Below, piece after piece: positions 1 to 8,977 of a DNA stretch of 34,894 nucleotides (position 1 is the first letter of the stretch; every line of letters starts with the position of its first letter). The notes under the pieces are model-generated. The model searched no databases. It worked only from the letters and a program-made list of their open reading frames with translations, and was not told the DNA's origin. Position numbers and translations under genes: made by a program. This stretch comes from Stutzerimonas stutzeri KOS6. Lineage in GTDB: Bacteria; Pseudomonadota; Gammaproteobacteria; Pseudomonadales; Pseudomonadaceae. The stretch covers positions 2,253,573 through 2,288,466 of the forward strand of contig NZ_KK020676.1 of the NCBI RefSeq assembly GCF_000307775.2. Direction: 5' to 3'.

Positions 1-54
1 TAAGTCGATCTGGCCTACAAGGGCACCAAAAAGCTCCGGTATATTCTTGTTCAT
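1..54 (-). CDS. Start of an unidentified gene, cut by the window edge
   Basis: The minus strand opens an uninterrupted frame at an ATG (54-52) that runs off the left end of the window. The 18 visible residues read MNKNIPELFGALVGQIDL. A GGAG stands about 8 bases upstream of the ATG, so this is a plausible real start. Too little is present to name a family. It is divergent from the gene at 195. Confidence 0.4.
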   Translation of the reverse strand, partial: MNKNIPELFGALVGQIDL

Positions 55-194
55 TTCCCCTACTCCGCTAGCCGCACACGGGAACCCAAGCCAAACCAGG
101 ATACGAGCCCATAACGCTAGAAGCCCGCACCATCAATATTAGTATCAAACCGACATCATCGAATACAGTCAAATGCAAAGAGACCCACGCAGTC

Positions 195-884
195 ATGACA
201 AAAAAACCTAATCCCAAGTGGATCTACTACCGATTCGTCTTTCCGGACGGAGAGTCCGTCGAGCATATCGTAATGCCGGATCAATCTAGTCATTGCGCAA
301 CGCCCGCCGAATGGACGCATCTCGGTTTTCACCAGTGCCAAAATTGTCCACTGAACCCCAGTGACCAGATGCTCTGCCCGTTCGCCGCAGGACTGGAAGC
401 CCCACTAAAGCTTTTGGGCCATCGACCGTCCTTTACGGACGTGGAAGCGACAGTGCGCTTCCGGGGCAGGACCATTTCACAAACAACTACGCTTCAGCGC
501 GCCCTCGGATCCTTGCTGGGTGCCATTGGTGCAACCAGCGGATGTCCACACACCGATTTTCTACGGCCGATGGTTTGGTTCCATCAGCCTTTCAGCGATG
601 ATGAAGAAACACTATTAAGGTCCATGAGCATTTACTTACTGGGGCAGCATTTGCGTGCACAGCGCAACCTATCTGCAGACTGGTCACTTTCCGGCCTCCA
701 GGACGCCTATAAAAAACTTCGAATAGTGAACAGAGCCATGGCGAGCCGCTTGAGAGAAGCTGCCCGGGAAGACTCCAGCCTCAACGGGCTGGTGTTGCTC
801 GACCTGCTCGCATCCTCAACCATCAACTCACTGGAAAGATACGAAGGCGAACTTGATGAATATTTCTCGACGTATACCAGCTGA
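195..884 (+). CDS. Conserved Cys-motif protein of unknown function (DUF6901-like)
   Basis: Encodes 229 residues, soluble, with no signal peptide or membrane segment. The N-terminus (YYRFVFPDGE) is followed by a cysteine cluster HQCQNCPLN at residues 46-54, with Cys48, Cys51 and Cys61, and then by a GATSGCPHTDF segment around Cys117. The CxxC-x9-C spacing looks able to bind a metal, but this is inference. A helical C-terminal half ends in an acidic tail. The pattern resembles what I recall as DUF6901, a family of unknown function, which I cannot verify here. No strong ribosome site precedes the ATG (an AAGAGA lies about 11 bases upstream). The gene is followed by two response-regulator genes, so a signalling link is possible but unproven. 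Base composition is AT-richer than the core genes to the right. Confidence 0.75.
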   Translation: MTKKPNPKWIYYRFVFPDGESVEHIVMPDQSSHCATPAEWTHLGFHQCQNCPLNPSDQMLCPFAAGLEAPLKLLGHRPSFTDVEATVRFRGRTISQTTTLQRALGSLLGAIGATSGCPHTDFLRPMVWFHQPFSDDEETLLRSMSIYLLGQHLRAQRNLSADWSLSGLQDAYKKLRIVNRAMASRLREAAREDSSLNGLVLLDLLASSTINSLERYEGELDEYFSTYTS

Positions 885-1161
885 CATGCCGCCTCAACGA
901 TAAGACCTACAAAATTTCCAACAAAGCAAGTCTGAGTGGACACACTTACCCTACGACCATCAGATTGGACTATCTGAAAGCCCCGGCCTTTAGTGAACAG
1001 TAGGCATGAACGACGCAGCGCCCCATCAACCTGCAGACCTTACGCTGCGAGCACTTGCACAAAAAATAAGAAGCAATACCTATAGCCGAGCAAGGCAATC
1101 AATACTCCACTGGCAAGCATGCCGGATGGATGTAGAGGCTTTGCGATTTTGGAGAGTGAGA

Positions 1162-1595
1162 ATGGAAAATTCAATCGCGAGACAAGCGACCAAAAGGAAA
1201 AAAAAGCAGAACAGCTAGCCATTCTAGTCGTGGAAGATGACCCGCTAGTACGCCTGACAACCGGCTCCATGCTGGACGAACTAGGCCATAAATACATCGA
1301 GGTCGAATCAGGTGAAGAGGCTGTTCAGTTGCTTGACGAAAAAGCAATCGACCTGGTCATCACTGACTTCTCCATGCGCCAAATGACAGGCGGCGAGCTA
1401 ATCGAACGCATTATAAAATATCATCCGCGGGTTGCTGCCATACTTGCATCTGGCAATCCTATCCACGCCATCAATGTTGATGCAATTGCGCTGCACAAGC
1501 CTTACTTTACAAATGATCTTGAGTACGCCATACGTGAAGCGCTAAAAAAACAACGTGACCAGGAGAGACGCCCCCCCCTGAAATATGCGAATTGA
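1162..1595 (+). CDS. Receiver-only response regulator, frame interrupted by a -1 slippery site
   Basis: The open frame ending at 1595 encodes a complete CheY-like receiver. It has the acidic pocket in AILVVEDDPLVR, the phospho-acceptor Asp in VITDFSM, the switch Ser in ILASG and the conserved Lys in HKPY. No output domain follows. The sequence resembles receivers at the C-terminus of hybrid histidine kinases. The start is the puzzle. This frame alone could begin at ATG 1119, which has no ribosome site. The best start is ATG 1162, with GGAG 7 bases upstream at 1151-1154, but it lies in another frame that stops at TAG 1216. That frame reaches an eight-A run (1198-1205) reading AAA AAA AAG, and a -1 slip there joins it to the receiver. 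The frame before the slip is open back to ATG 1006. A frameshift mutation or sequencing error is the plain alternative. Confidence 0.7.
1198..1206 (+). promoter_or_regulatory. Candidate -1 frameshift (A AAA AAG) or transcriptional slippage site
   Basis: Eight consecutive A then G, phased so that codons AAA (1201-1203) and AAG (1204-1206) are preceded by A. This is the dnaX-type -1 slippery heptamer in the frame that starts at 1162. A slip of -1 enters the receiver frame at GCA (1206) and avoids the TAG at 1216. An upstream SD-like stimulator and a downstream hairpin were not clearly seen. Confidence 0.4.
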
Positions 1596-1600
1596 ATATA

Positions 1601-2227
1601 TCAGCCACCTAACACGATGCTGCATTTGATCAACTCCGCAGTAGATCCGACACACATTTTCTTTATGACTCGCGCGCGATGAATATCGATCGTCTTCTTG
1701 CTGTTACCCCGCCGGTCGGCAATCTCCTGACTGGTCAACCCAGCCAACATGAGATCCATGACCTTACGCTCACTAGGGGTCAGCGTTGCCAATCGCTGCT
1801 GGTAATCCTGCGCCAGCGCACGACGAGCGAAGAATGGCCGAGCCCTGTCCAGCACCTGCCCTAAAATCAACAACAACTGGGAAGCATCAAACGGCTTTTC
1901 CAGCAAATCAAATGCCCCCGCCCGCATCACCCGAATAGCCGACTCGACAGTAGCGTGCCCGGTTAGAACAAGTACGGCGACATTCAGCTGCCGGCGCAGT
2001 ATTTCCTCCAGCAGGACTTCGCCGCGCATATGAGGCATTACCAGATCCAGGATCACGCAACCTGGAGCACCATCATAGCCCTGCAGGAACGCACCGCCAC
2101 TGCTATACAACTTAACCTCATAACCTGCGCGGTATAGCAGTCGGTAAAGTGATTCACGAACACCATGGTCATCGTCAACAACATGAATCGTGGCTTTGGA
2201 AATACGGTCAGGCTGCACAATAGTCAT
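1601..2227 (-). CDS. FixJ/NarL-type response regulator with LuxR helix-turn-helix
   Basis: A 208-residue two-domain transcription regulator. Residues 13-125 form a receiver, with acidic residues VVDDD (16-20), phospho-acceptor Asp61 in VILDLVMP, Thr89 in VLTGHA and Lys111 in EKPF. Residues 148-200 form a LuxR-type helix-turn-helix opening LTPSERKVMDLMLAGLTSQE, with the recognition helix near SKKTIDIHR. This layout is typical of FixJ/TodT-class regulators, which are activated by a sensor kinase. No kinase gene is visible in the window, so the partner is encoded elsewhere or beyond the left edge. It converges on the receiver-only gene with 5 bases between the stops. The ATG at 2227 lacks a clear ribosome site. 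The target is unknown; the palindromes at 2570-2608 are candidates only. Confidence 0.9.
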   Translation of the reverse strand: MTIVQPDRISKATIHVVDDDHGVRESLYRLLYRAGYEVKLYSSGGAFLQGYDGAPGCVILDLVMPHMRGEVLLEEILRRQLNVAVLVLTGHATVESAIRVMRAGAFDLLEKPFDASQLLLILGQVLDRARPFFARRALAQDYQQRLATLTPSERKVMDLMLAGLTSQEIADRRGNSKKTIDIHRARVIKKMCVGSTAELIKCSIVLGG

Positions 2228-3544
2228 ATGAATTAATTATGGCGCCAAGTAATCATTGAGGACGTAGTTACGCTGGCCGCCATTAGAAACTAGCCACCCC
2301 GTTCAAGGATGGTAGCGCAACCATGATCGCCCACTCGTTCCTTCTGCGCTTTTTATGACGCCGGGAGGCTTGCGAACCGGCCTAACCGGTCCCGCGATGT
2401 AGAAGCTGAGGATATTTCGTTTTAACCGAGGATCCGTCGAGCCAGCCAGACAGGACCGACCATCCATCCCCCTATGCATTCTAGAAAGGCTGAATCAACA
2501 TCCAAGGCTTACTCGAAAGATAAAATGACTTTAAGGATAGCGCTTTATCACTCTTAATCATGTAAAAAATAGGCATTAATACCTACATAAGATAGGTATT
2601 GATACCTACAAATTCAACGGACATCCATTGAGCAGAACGCCAGGTGGCATTTGCCCCGCAGCCACGCGATACTTTTTCTTCCTAAGCTTTAAAGTCCGCC
2701 CTCCTTACGAATGCCGCGAACCTGCCCACCGCGCACTGGATCGCAGCTGCCAGCATAGAATCTTCAACCGCCAGGCATCCGTGCAGCTACCGAAGGCAGA
2801 CCTGCACGCTTGCGTCGCAACGATCTGGCTACCGCTGAAGGTGCGCTTCGGACGACGCAGCGCCAGGCGATGAATCGTGACCAGGGCGTTGCGAGAAAGA
2901 CGTTGCGCTAACCCTGCTGGAAATCGGACTCGCCCTCCACCTCCGAGATGGTGATCCTCATTTTTGCGCAATCTCGCCCCGCCTGGATCGATCTTCAACA
3001 ATGCAGGTATGTCGCGCAGCGCAAAGTAGTCGAATTCGGGGCTGGCTCGATGCGAACGCACTGGGACTATTGATCGCTTCGCGACCTTTGAACGAGAGGA
3101 CCTGAAAGTACGATTGATGCCATGAATCTAGTGAGCGAACTGCTTCTGGCCGGCCTGGAAAGAGCAATCCTGATTCCTTCTCTCCTTGCATCGGCCGGCG
3201 ATGCGCCAACCCAGCCCCGCCATTCGCTCAGGCGTGCAAGCCATCGACCATGAACTGGCAAGTTCTTGCGCGCCGCCCCACCCATTCACGCCTGGAAGGA
3301 AAACCGCCAAGAACCACGACGCGATAAAGATTCAAGGCAGAAGCGACCGGACAAATCCACGCCCCACATCCGCCTCGAGAAGGCCCGGCACGTGCGTCTG
3401 CGCCTCGGCACCACAACCGCCACCCCAGGCCAGGTGAGCGTTACATCGATGACTTGGTGGAGGCGGACAGTCCCCCACCAGCGTCCTGATCGACGCAAGC
3501 ATGGCGCGCTAATGGTCCACACATTTTCGCCCGACCAGAAACGC
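2228..3544. other. Long stretch without a recognisable gene
   Basis: About 1.3 kb between the FixJ-type regulator and the tRNA cluster. Open frames here are short, overlap each other on both strands and show no family motif. An AT-rich block at about 2510-2620 carries two tandem palindromes. The GC-rich part (2700-3530) may be decayed coding sequence, but I could not match it to any transposase, integrase or metabolic gene. It lies directly beyond the 3' end of tRNA-Leu, a usual side for island insertion and decay. Confidence 0.5.
2570..2608. repeat. Tandem pair of operator-like palindromes
   Basis: Two copies of a 16-base palindrome: TAGGCATTAATACCTA at 2570-2585 (one mismatch between arms) and TAGGTATTGATACCTA at 2593-2608 (arms perfect, 2-base centre). 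Their starts are 23 bp apart, so they face slightly different helical sides. They sit in an AT-rich block resembling a regulatory region, but no recognisable gene starts next to them. Confidence 0.5.
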
Positions 3545-3569
3545 GAAAGCCCCGCAATGCGGGGCTTTC
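3545..3569 (-). terminator. Terminator of the tRNA Arg-His-Leu operon
   Basis: Perfect 11-bp stem with arms GAAAGCCCCGC (3545-3555) and GCGGGGCTTTC (3559-3569) around a 3-base loop. It lies 11 bases beyond the 3' end of tRNA-Leu on the minus strand. The T tract is short because it lies within the stem end. Confidence 0.8.
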
Positions 3570-3580
3570 AGCTTGTTGCA

Positions 3581-3665
3581 TGGTGCGGACGGAGAGACTC
3601 GAACTCTCACACCTTTCGGCGCCAGAACCTAAATCTGGTGTGTCTACCAATTTCACCACGTCCGC
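3581..3665 (-). tRNA. tRNA-Leu (anticodon TAG)
   Basis: The minus strand folds as an 85-nt class II tRNA. The acceptor starts GCGGACG, the D-arm contains AAATTGGTAGAC, the anticodon stem CCAGA/TCTGG holds loop TTTAGGT (anticodon TAG), a long variable arm follows, and the T-arm is GAGTTCGAGTCTC. The CCA end is encoded (3583-3581). It is the last tRNA of a three-gene cluster, so its 3' end faces the accessory region at 1-3540. Confidence 0.97.
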
Positions 3666-3684
3666 CAAGCAGGACTTAAACGAA

Positions 3685-3707
3685 AACGCCAGGCAGCGCC
3701 TGGCGTT
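3685..3707 (-). terminator. Hairpin between tRNA-His and tRNA-Leu, terminator-like
   Basis: Arms AACGCCAGGC (3685-3694) and GCCTGGCGTT (3698-3707) form a perfect 10-bp stem with a 3-base loop. On the minus strand it is followed by TTTTCGTTT, giving it the look of an intrinsic terminator inside the tRNA operon. It may lower tRNA-Leu output or serve as a processing site. Confidence 0.55.
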
Positions 3708-3717
3708 CTCTGGAATA

Positions 3718-3794
3718 TGGGGTGGACGAAGGGGATCGAACCCTCGACACCAGGAGCCACAATCCTGTGCTCTACCAACTGAGCTACGCCCACC
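3718..3794 (-). tRNA. tRNA-His (anticodon GTG)
   Basis: The minus strand gives a 77-nt tRNA. The acceptor is GGTGGGCG with the extra 5' G(-1) typical of tRNA-His facing C73. The D-arm is TAGCTCAGTTGGTAGAGC, the anticodon stem CAGGA/TCCTG holds loop TTGTGGC (anticodon GTG), and the T-arm contains GGTTCGATCC. The CCA end is encoded. It is the middle gene of the Arg-His-Leu cluster. Confidence 0.97.
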
Positions 3795-3825
3795 ATATTG
3801 CATTTGCTTGTGCCAGAGCCCGAAA

Positions 3826-3902
3826 TGGCGCACCCGGCAGGACTCGAACCTGCGACCATCCGCTTAGAAGGCGGATGCTCTATCCAGCTGAGCTACGGGC
3901 GC
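3826..3902 (-). tRNA. tRNA-Arg (anticodon TCT)
   Basis: The minus strand gives a 77-nt tRNA. The acceptor is GCGCCCG, the D-arm TAGCTCAGCTGGATAGAGC, the anticodon loop TTCTAAG between CCGCC and GGCGG-type arms (anticodon TCT), and the T-arm contains GGTTCGAGTCC. The CCA end is encoded. First tRNA of the cluster. TCT reads the rare AGA/AGG arginine codons of this GC-rich genome. Confidence 0.96.
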
Positions 3903-4013
3903 TTTATCTGCATTCTGTTCGGAGCGCAGACTTGAAGCTCCGGCTATTGAAGAAGTCGCCTCCTTCGAAAGCCATCTTACCCAGCAGCAGGCTGTGCTCG
4001 ACAAGCGGGGCGA

Positions 4014-4042
4014 ATGTTATAGAGACTGCCCACACTCGTCAA
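4014..4042 (-). promoter_or_regulatory. Promoter of the tRNA operon
   Basis: On the minus strand a TTGACG -35 (4042-4037) is followed by -10 TAACAT at 17 bases (4019-4014), or TATAAC at 15 bases. A GC-rich discriminator (GCCCCGC) follows, as in stringently controlled stable-RNA promoters. An A/T-rich block resembling an UP element lies just upstream (about 4045-4065). It directs transcription away from folD. Confidence 0.7.
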
Positions 4043-4082
4043 CAGCAAATTTAAAAAAATTTCATTTAGATAAAGGAGTTAC

Positions 4083-4201
4083 AGGAGGTGATGGCTGCTT
4101 CGCCTTTGCCGTATCGCTCCGACATGCGAGAATACGCGCCCTCTCCAAGTCCTCTCCAATGGTTAACCAAGCGTCATGACCGCAAAACTGATCGACGGTA
4201 A
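4083..4201 (+). CDS. Possible leader ORF overlapping the folD start
   Basis: AGGAGGTGAT (4083-4092) is a full match to the 16S anti-Shine-Dalgarno core, and the ATG at 4091 opens a 36-codon frame ending at TAA 4201. It overlaps the first codons of folD (4176) in another frame. If translated it could couple to folD, whose own start has no clear ribosome site. The SD-to-ATG gap is only about 2 bases, which is tight, and the peptide is basic and featureless. It may be chance or a ribosome standby site. Confidence 0.3.
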
Positions 4202-5030
4202 AACGATTGCTGCCAACATTCGCCAACAGATCTCCGGTCGTGTTGCCGAACGTCGCGCCCAAGGGCTCCGCGCCCCCGGCCTCGCCGTGATTCTGGTGGG
4301 AAGCGACCCAGCTTCCCAGGTTTACGTGGCGCACAAGCGCAAGGACTGCGAAGAAGTGGGCTTCCACTCCGTCGCTCATGATCTTCCCAGCAATACCTGC
4401 CAGGAGGATCTGCTGGCGCTGATCGATCAGCTCAACGACGACCCGTCGATCGACGGCATACTCGTGCAGTTACCGCTGCCCAGGCATCTCGACGCTTCGC
4501 AGTTGCTCGAGCGCATCCGCCCGGACAAGGATGTGGATGGCTTCCACCCCTATAACGTCGGCCGCCTCGCCCAGCGCATGCCACTGCTGCGCCCTTGCAC
4601 CCCGAAGGGAATCATGACGTTGCTGGAGAGCACTGGCGTCGATCTGCACGGCCTGGATGCTGTCGTCGTGGGGGCATCGAACATCGTCGGCCGGCCGATG
4701 GCGCTGGAGTTGCTGCTGGCTGGCTGCACTACCACTGTGACCCATCGCTTCACCCGCAACCTCGAAGAGCACGTTCGGCGTGCCGATCTGGTGGTGGTAG
4801 CCACCGGCATCACGGGGCTGGTCAAGGGTGAGTGGATCAAGCCAGGCGCGATCGTCATTGACGTCGGCATAAACCGCCAGGCCGATGGCCGCTTGCTCGG
4901 TGACGTGGAATTCGGCCCTGCCAGCGAACGCGCCGCCTGGATCACCCCGGTTCCCGGTGGCGTAGGGCCGATGACCCGCGCCTGCCTGCTGGAAAACACC
5001 CTGCATGCAGCCGAGCATCTGCACCACTGA
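4176..5030 (+). CDS. folD: Bifunctional methylenetetrahydrofolate dehydrogenase / cyclohydrolase
   Basis: FolD interconverts 5,10-methylene-, 5,10-methenyl- and 10-formyl-tetrahydrofolate in the cytosol, using NADP, and supplies one-carbon units for purines and formyl-Met. At 284 residues it is family length. Tyr50 and Lys54 in the YVAHK motif match the catalytic pair. [17 protein letters not shown], the Rossmann segment [17 protein letters not shown] and the C-terminal [14 protein letters not shown] signature are all present. The start ATG 4176 is preceded only by AACCAAGCGTC, a weak ribosome site. A strong SD lies 90 bases upstream. It is divergent from the tRNA operon and convergent with cysS across a shared terminator. 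Confidence 0.97.
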   Translation: MTAKLIDGKTIAANIRQQISGRVAERRAQGLRAPGLAVILVGSDPASQVYVAHKRKDCEEVGFHSVAHDLPSNTCQEDLLALIDQLNDDPSIDGILVQLPLPRHLDASQLLERIRPDKDVDGFHPYNVGRLAQRMPLLRPCTPKGIMTLLESTGVDLHGLDAVVVGASNIVGRPMALELLLAGCTTTVTHRFTRNLEEHVRRADLVVVATGITGLVKGEWIKPGAIVIDVGINRQADGRLLGDVEFGPASERAAWITPVPGGVGPMTRACLLENTLHAAEHLHH

Positions 5031-5042
5031 CGGCGAGCACTG

Positions 5043-5078
5043 AAACAAGAACGGCACCTTTCGGTGCCGTTCTTGTTT
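5043..5078. terminator. Bidirectional terminator between folD and cysS
   Basis: Arms AAACAAGAACGGCACC (5043-5058) and GGTGCCGTTCTTGTTT (5063-5078) make a perfect 16-bp stem with a TTTC loop. A and T runs at its ends serve both directions. Confidence 0.9.
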
Positions 5079-5087
5079 TCCGCATTC

Positions 5088-6472
5088 TTAGTCAGCCAGG
5101 CGCCAGGTCGTCCCGCCCTTGCCATCCTCCAGCACCACGCCCATGGCGGCGAGCTGGTCACGGATACGGTCGGACTCGGCCCAGTTCTTCTCCACCCGCG
5201 CCGTGAGCCGCGCAGCGATCAGTGCCTCGACCTCGGCGGCATCGACCTTCCCTGCCGCACCGGCCTGCAGGAAGGCTTCCGGTTCGAGCTGCAGCACGCC
5301 CAGCACACCTGCCAGTTGCTTGAGCCGGGCAGCCAGGCCGGCCGCGGCCGGCACGTCGGACTCACGCAGGCGATTGACCTCGCGAATCATCTCGAACAGC
5401 ACGGCGCAGGCCTCCGGCGAGTTGAAGTCGTCGTCCATCGCCGCACCGAAGCGCTCGACAAAGGCCTCGCCACCAGCCGCTTGAGCCTCTGGCAAGCCTT
5501 TCAGGCCGTTGTAGAAACGCTCCAGGGCGCCCTTGGCTTCCTTGAGGCTCTCTTCTGAGTAGTTGATCGGGCTGCGGTAGTGGCTGGAAACCAGCAGGTA
5601 GCGAACCACTTCCGGATGGTACTTCTCCAGCACTTCGCGAATGGTGAAGAAGTTGCCCAGGCTCTTGGACATCTTCTCGCCGTCGACGCGCACCGCACCA
5701 GCGTGCATCCAGGCATTGGCGTACTGCTTGCCGGTGGCCGCCTCGCTCTGCGCGATCTCGTTCTCGTGGTGCGGGAACACCAGGTCCGGACCACCGCCAT
5801 GGATGTCGAAGGTTTCGCCCAGGCAGCAGGTGGACATCACCGAACACTCGATGTGCCAGCCCGGACGCCCGGCACCCCAAGGCGAATCCCAGCTCGGCTC
5901 GCCCGGCTTGGCGCCCTTCCAGAGCACGAAATCCAGAGGGTCTTCCTTGGCCTCGTCGACCTCGATGCGCGCACCGATCTTCAGATCCTCGATCTTGCGC
6001 CGCGACAGCTTGCCGTAACCGACGAACTTGCCGACCCGGTAGTAGACGTCGCCGTTACCCGGCGCATAGGCGAAGCCCTTGCCGATCAGCGTCTGGATCA
6101 TCGCGTGCATGCCGGCGATGTGGTCTGTGGCACGCGGCTCGAGGTCCGGACGCAATACGTTGAGGCGGGCTTCGTCTTCGTGCATGGCGGCGATCATGCG
6201 CTCGACTAGGGCCTGGAACGGCTCGCCGTTCTCGCTGGCGCGACGGATGATCTTGTCGTCGATGTCGGTGATATTGCGCACGTAGGTCACGTCATACCCG
6301 CGATGGCGCAGCCAACGGGTGATCACGTCGAACGCGACCATCACCCGTGCATGACCGATGTGGCAGAAGTCATAGACCGTCATGCCGCAGACGTACATGC
6401 GCACCTTGTTGCCTTCCAGTGGGCGGAACGCTTCCTTGCTCTTGGTCAGCGTGTTGTAGATCGACAGCGCCA

Positions 6473-6473
<1 letters not shown>
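5088..6473 (-). CDS. cysS: Cysteinyl-tRNA synthetase
   Basis: Charges tRNA-Cys with cysteine. It is a class I synthetase. The sequence has the HIGH motif at residues 38-41 (CHIGHARV), the KMSKS motif ([10 protein letters not shown]), and the zinc ligands Cys29 in YVCGMT, Cys in WHIECS, and His/Glu in FPHHENE. The C-terminal anticodon-binding region is intact, and at 461 residues it is of normal length. I start it at MALSIYNTL (ATG 6473-6471) because this fits the family N-terminus. ATG 6476, which overlaps the glnS stop as ATGA, is the alternative, and the frame is open back to 6485. It is translationally coupled to glnS, giving an operon of two synthetases. Confidence 0.96.
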
Positions 6474-8140
<1,667 letters not shown>

Positions 8141-8482
8141 GATGTCCTTAACGATCAGCGAGTGTGCGGCTTGGAGAGGTTTACAAAGTAGCGAGCGATG
8201 GTCAGACAAAGCGAAATCAGCCGAATAAGCGGAATGTACAGGTTGTACATGAGCATTTTGAGGCTGGTTTCAATACCGTGGCCGAGCGCAGCAGTTCGTA
8301 AATACCCTCTCAGGGTAGGCCGACCAAATCAAAGCGCCTATCATAGCGGACCCGTCACCCCCCTGACAGAGCAATGCGCCCAGGCGGCACTGCCATCAGC
8401 GACTGGCGGCACTCGGTATCGACGAGCCTCGCAGCGGCCCGTCCCACTCCTGGCCTGCCCAACGAAAACGGAATCCCTCCCG
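8141..8482. other. Divergent intergenic region glnS / ppiB
   Basis: About 340 bases with no convincing gene. It must hold the promoters of glnS (minus) and ppiB (plus). The clearest element is the perfect inverted repeat at 8234-8250. A small ACCCT/AGGGT hairpin lies near 8304-8316. I could not assign -35/-10 boxes with confidence. Confidence 0.5.
8234..8250. promoter_or_regulatory. Perfect inverted repeat, operator-like
   Basis: ATGTACAGGTTGTACAT: 7-base arms around a 3-base centre. It lies about 95 bases upstream of glnS and 230 bases upstream of ppiB. It does not match LexA, Fur or Anr consensus sites, and the protein that would bind it is unknown. Confidence 0.4.
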
Positions 8483-8977
8483 ATGATCAAACTGCACACC
8501 AATTACGGCGTCATCACCGTCAACCTGTTCGAAGACAAGGCCCCGGAAACCACTGCCAACTTCAAGGAATACGTGAAGAGCGGTCACTACGACGGCACCA
8601 TCTTTCATCGCGTGATCAGCAACTTCATGATCCAGGGCGGCGGTTTCGAGCCAGGCATGAAGCAAAAGGCTACCCGCGCACCGATCAAGAACGAGGCCAA
8701 CAACGGCCTGTCGAACAAGACCGGTACCCTGGCCATGGCCCGTACCATGGAGCCGCATTCCGCCTCCGCGCAGTTCTTCATCAACGTCAAGGACAACGAC
8801 TTCCTGGACCACAGCGCTCCGACCGTTCAGGGTTGGGGTTACGCCGTGTTCGGTGAAGTGACCGAAGGCATGGATGTGGTGGAGATGATCAAGGGCGTGG
8901 CAACCACCATGAAGTCCGGTCACCAGGACGTTCCGGTGGAAGACGTAGTGATCGAGAAGGCCGAGATCGTCGAGTGA
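8483..8977 (+). CDS. ppiB: Cytoplasmic peptidyl-prolyl cis-trans isomerase B (cyclophilin)
   Basis: Catalyses cis/trans isomerisation of Xaa-Pro bonds in the cytosol. The protein from ATG 8483 has 164 residues and no signal peptide, which fits PpiB rather than periplasmic PpiA. The cyclophilin core is intact: [13 protein letters not shown] with the catalytic Arg, [17 protein letters not shown] with the Gln-Phe-Phe strand, and [15 protein letters not shown]. The upstream frame stays open for 95 codons but has no family sequence, so the later ATG is chosen. Its ribosome site is weak (CGGAA). The stop overlaps the GTG start of lpxH, so the two are coupled. Confidence 0.95.
   Translation: MIKLHTNYGVITVNLFEDKAPETTANFKEYVKSGHYDGTIFHRVISNFMIQGGGFEPGMKQKATRAPIKNEANNGLSNKTGTLAMARTMEPHSASAQFFINVKDNDFLDHSAPTVQGWGYAVFGEVTEGMDVVEMIKGVATTMKSGHQDVPVEDVVIEKAEIVE

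Noticed and set aside
2705..3061. Minus-strand frame in the gene-poor region, possible decayed gene
   Set aside because: Overlaps other equally plausible frames, and no ribosome site or recognisable motif was found, so it was not listed as a gene or named pseudogene.
3266..3679. Plus-strand frame running into the tRNA-Leu gene
   Set aside because: It reads antisense through a real tRNA and a terminator; the translation is basic and featureless.
3581..3902. CRISPR or other repeat array at the cluster of short conserved segments
   Set aside because: The repeated short motifs are the shared T-arm and D-arm sequences of three tRNAs.
8234..8250. LexA (SOS) box reading of the glnS upstream palindrome
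   Set aside because: The CTGT-N8-ACAG arrangement is not met; the spacing and centre differ.
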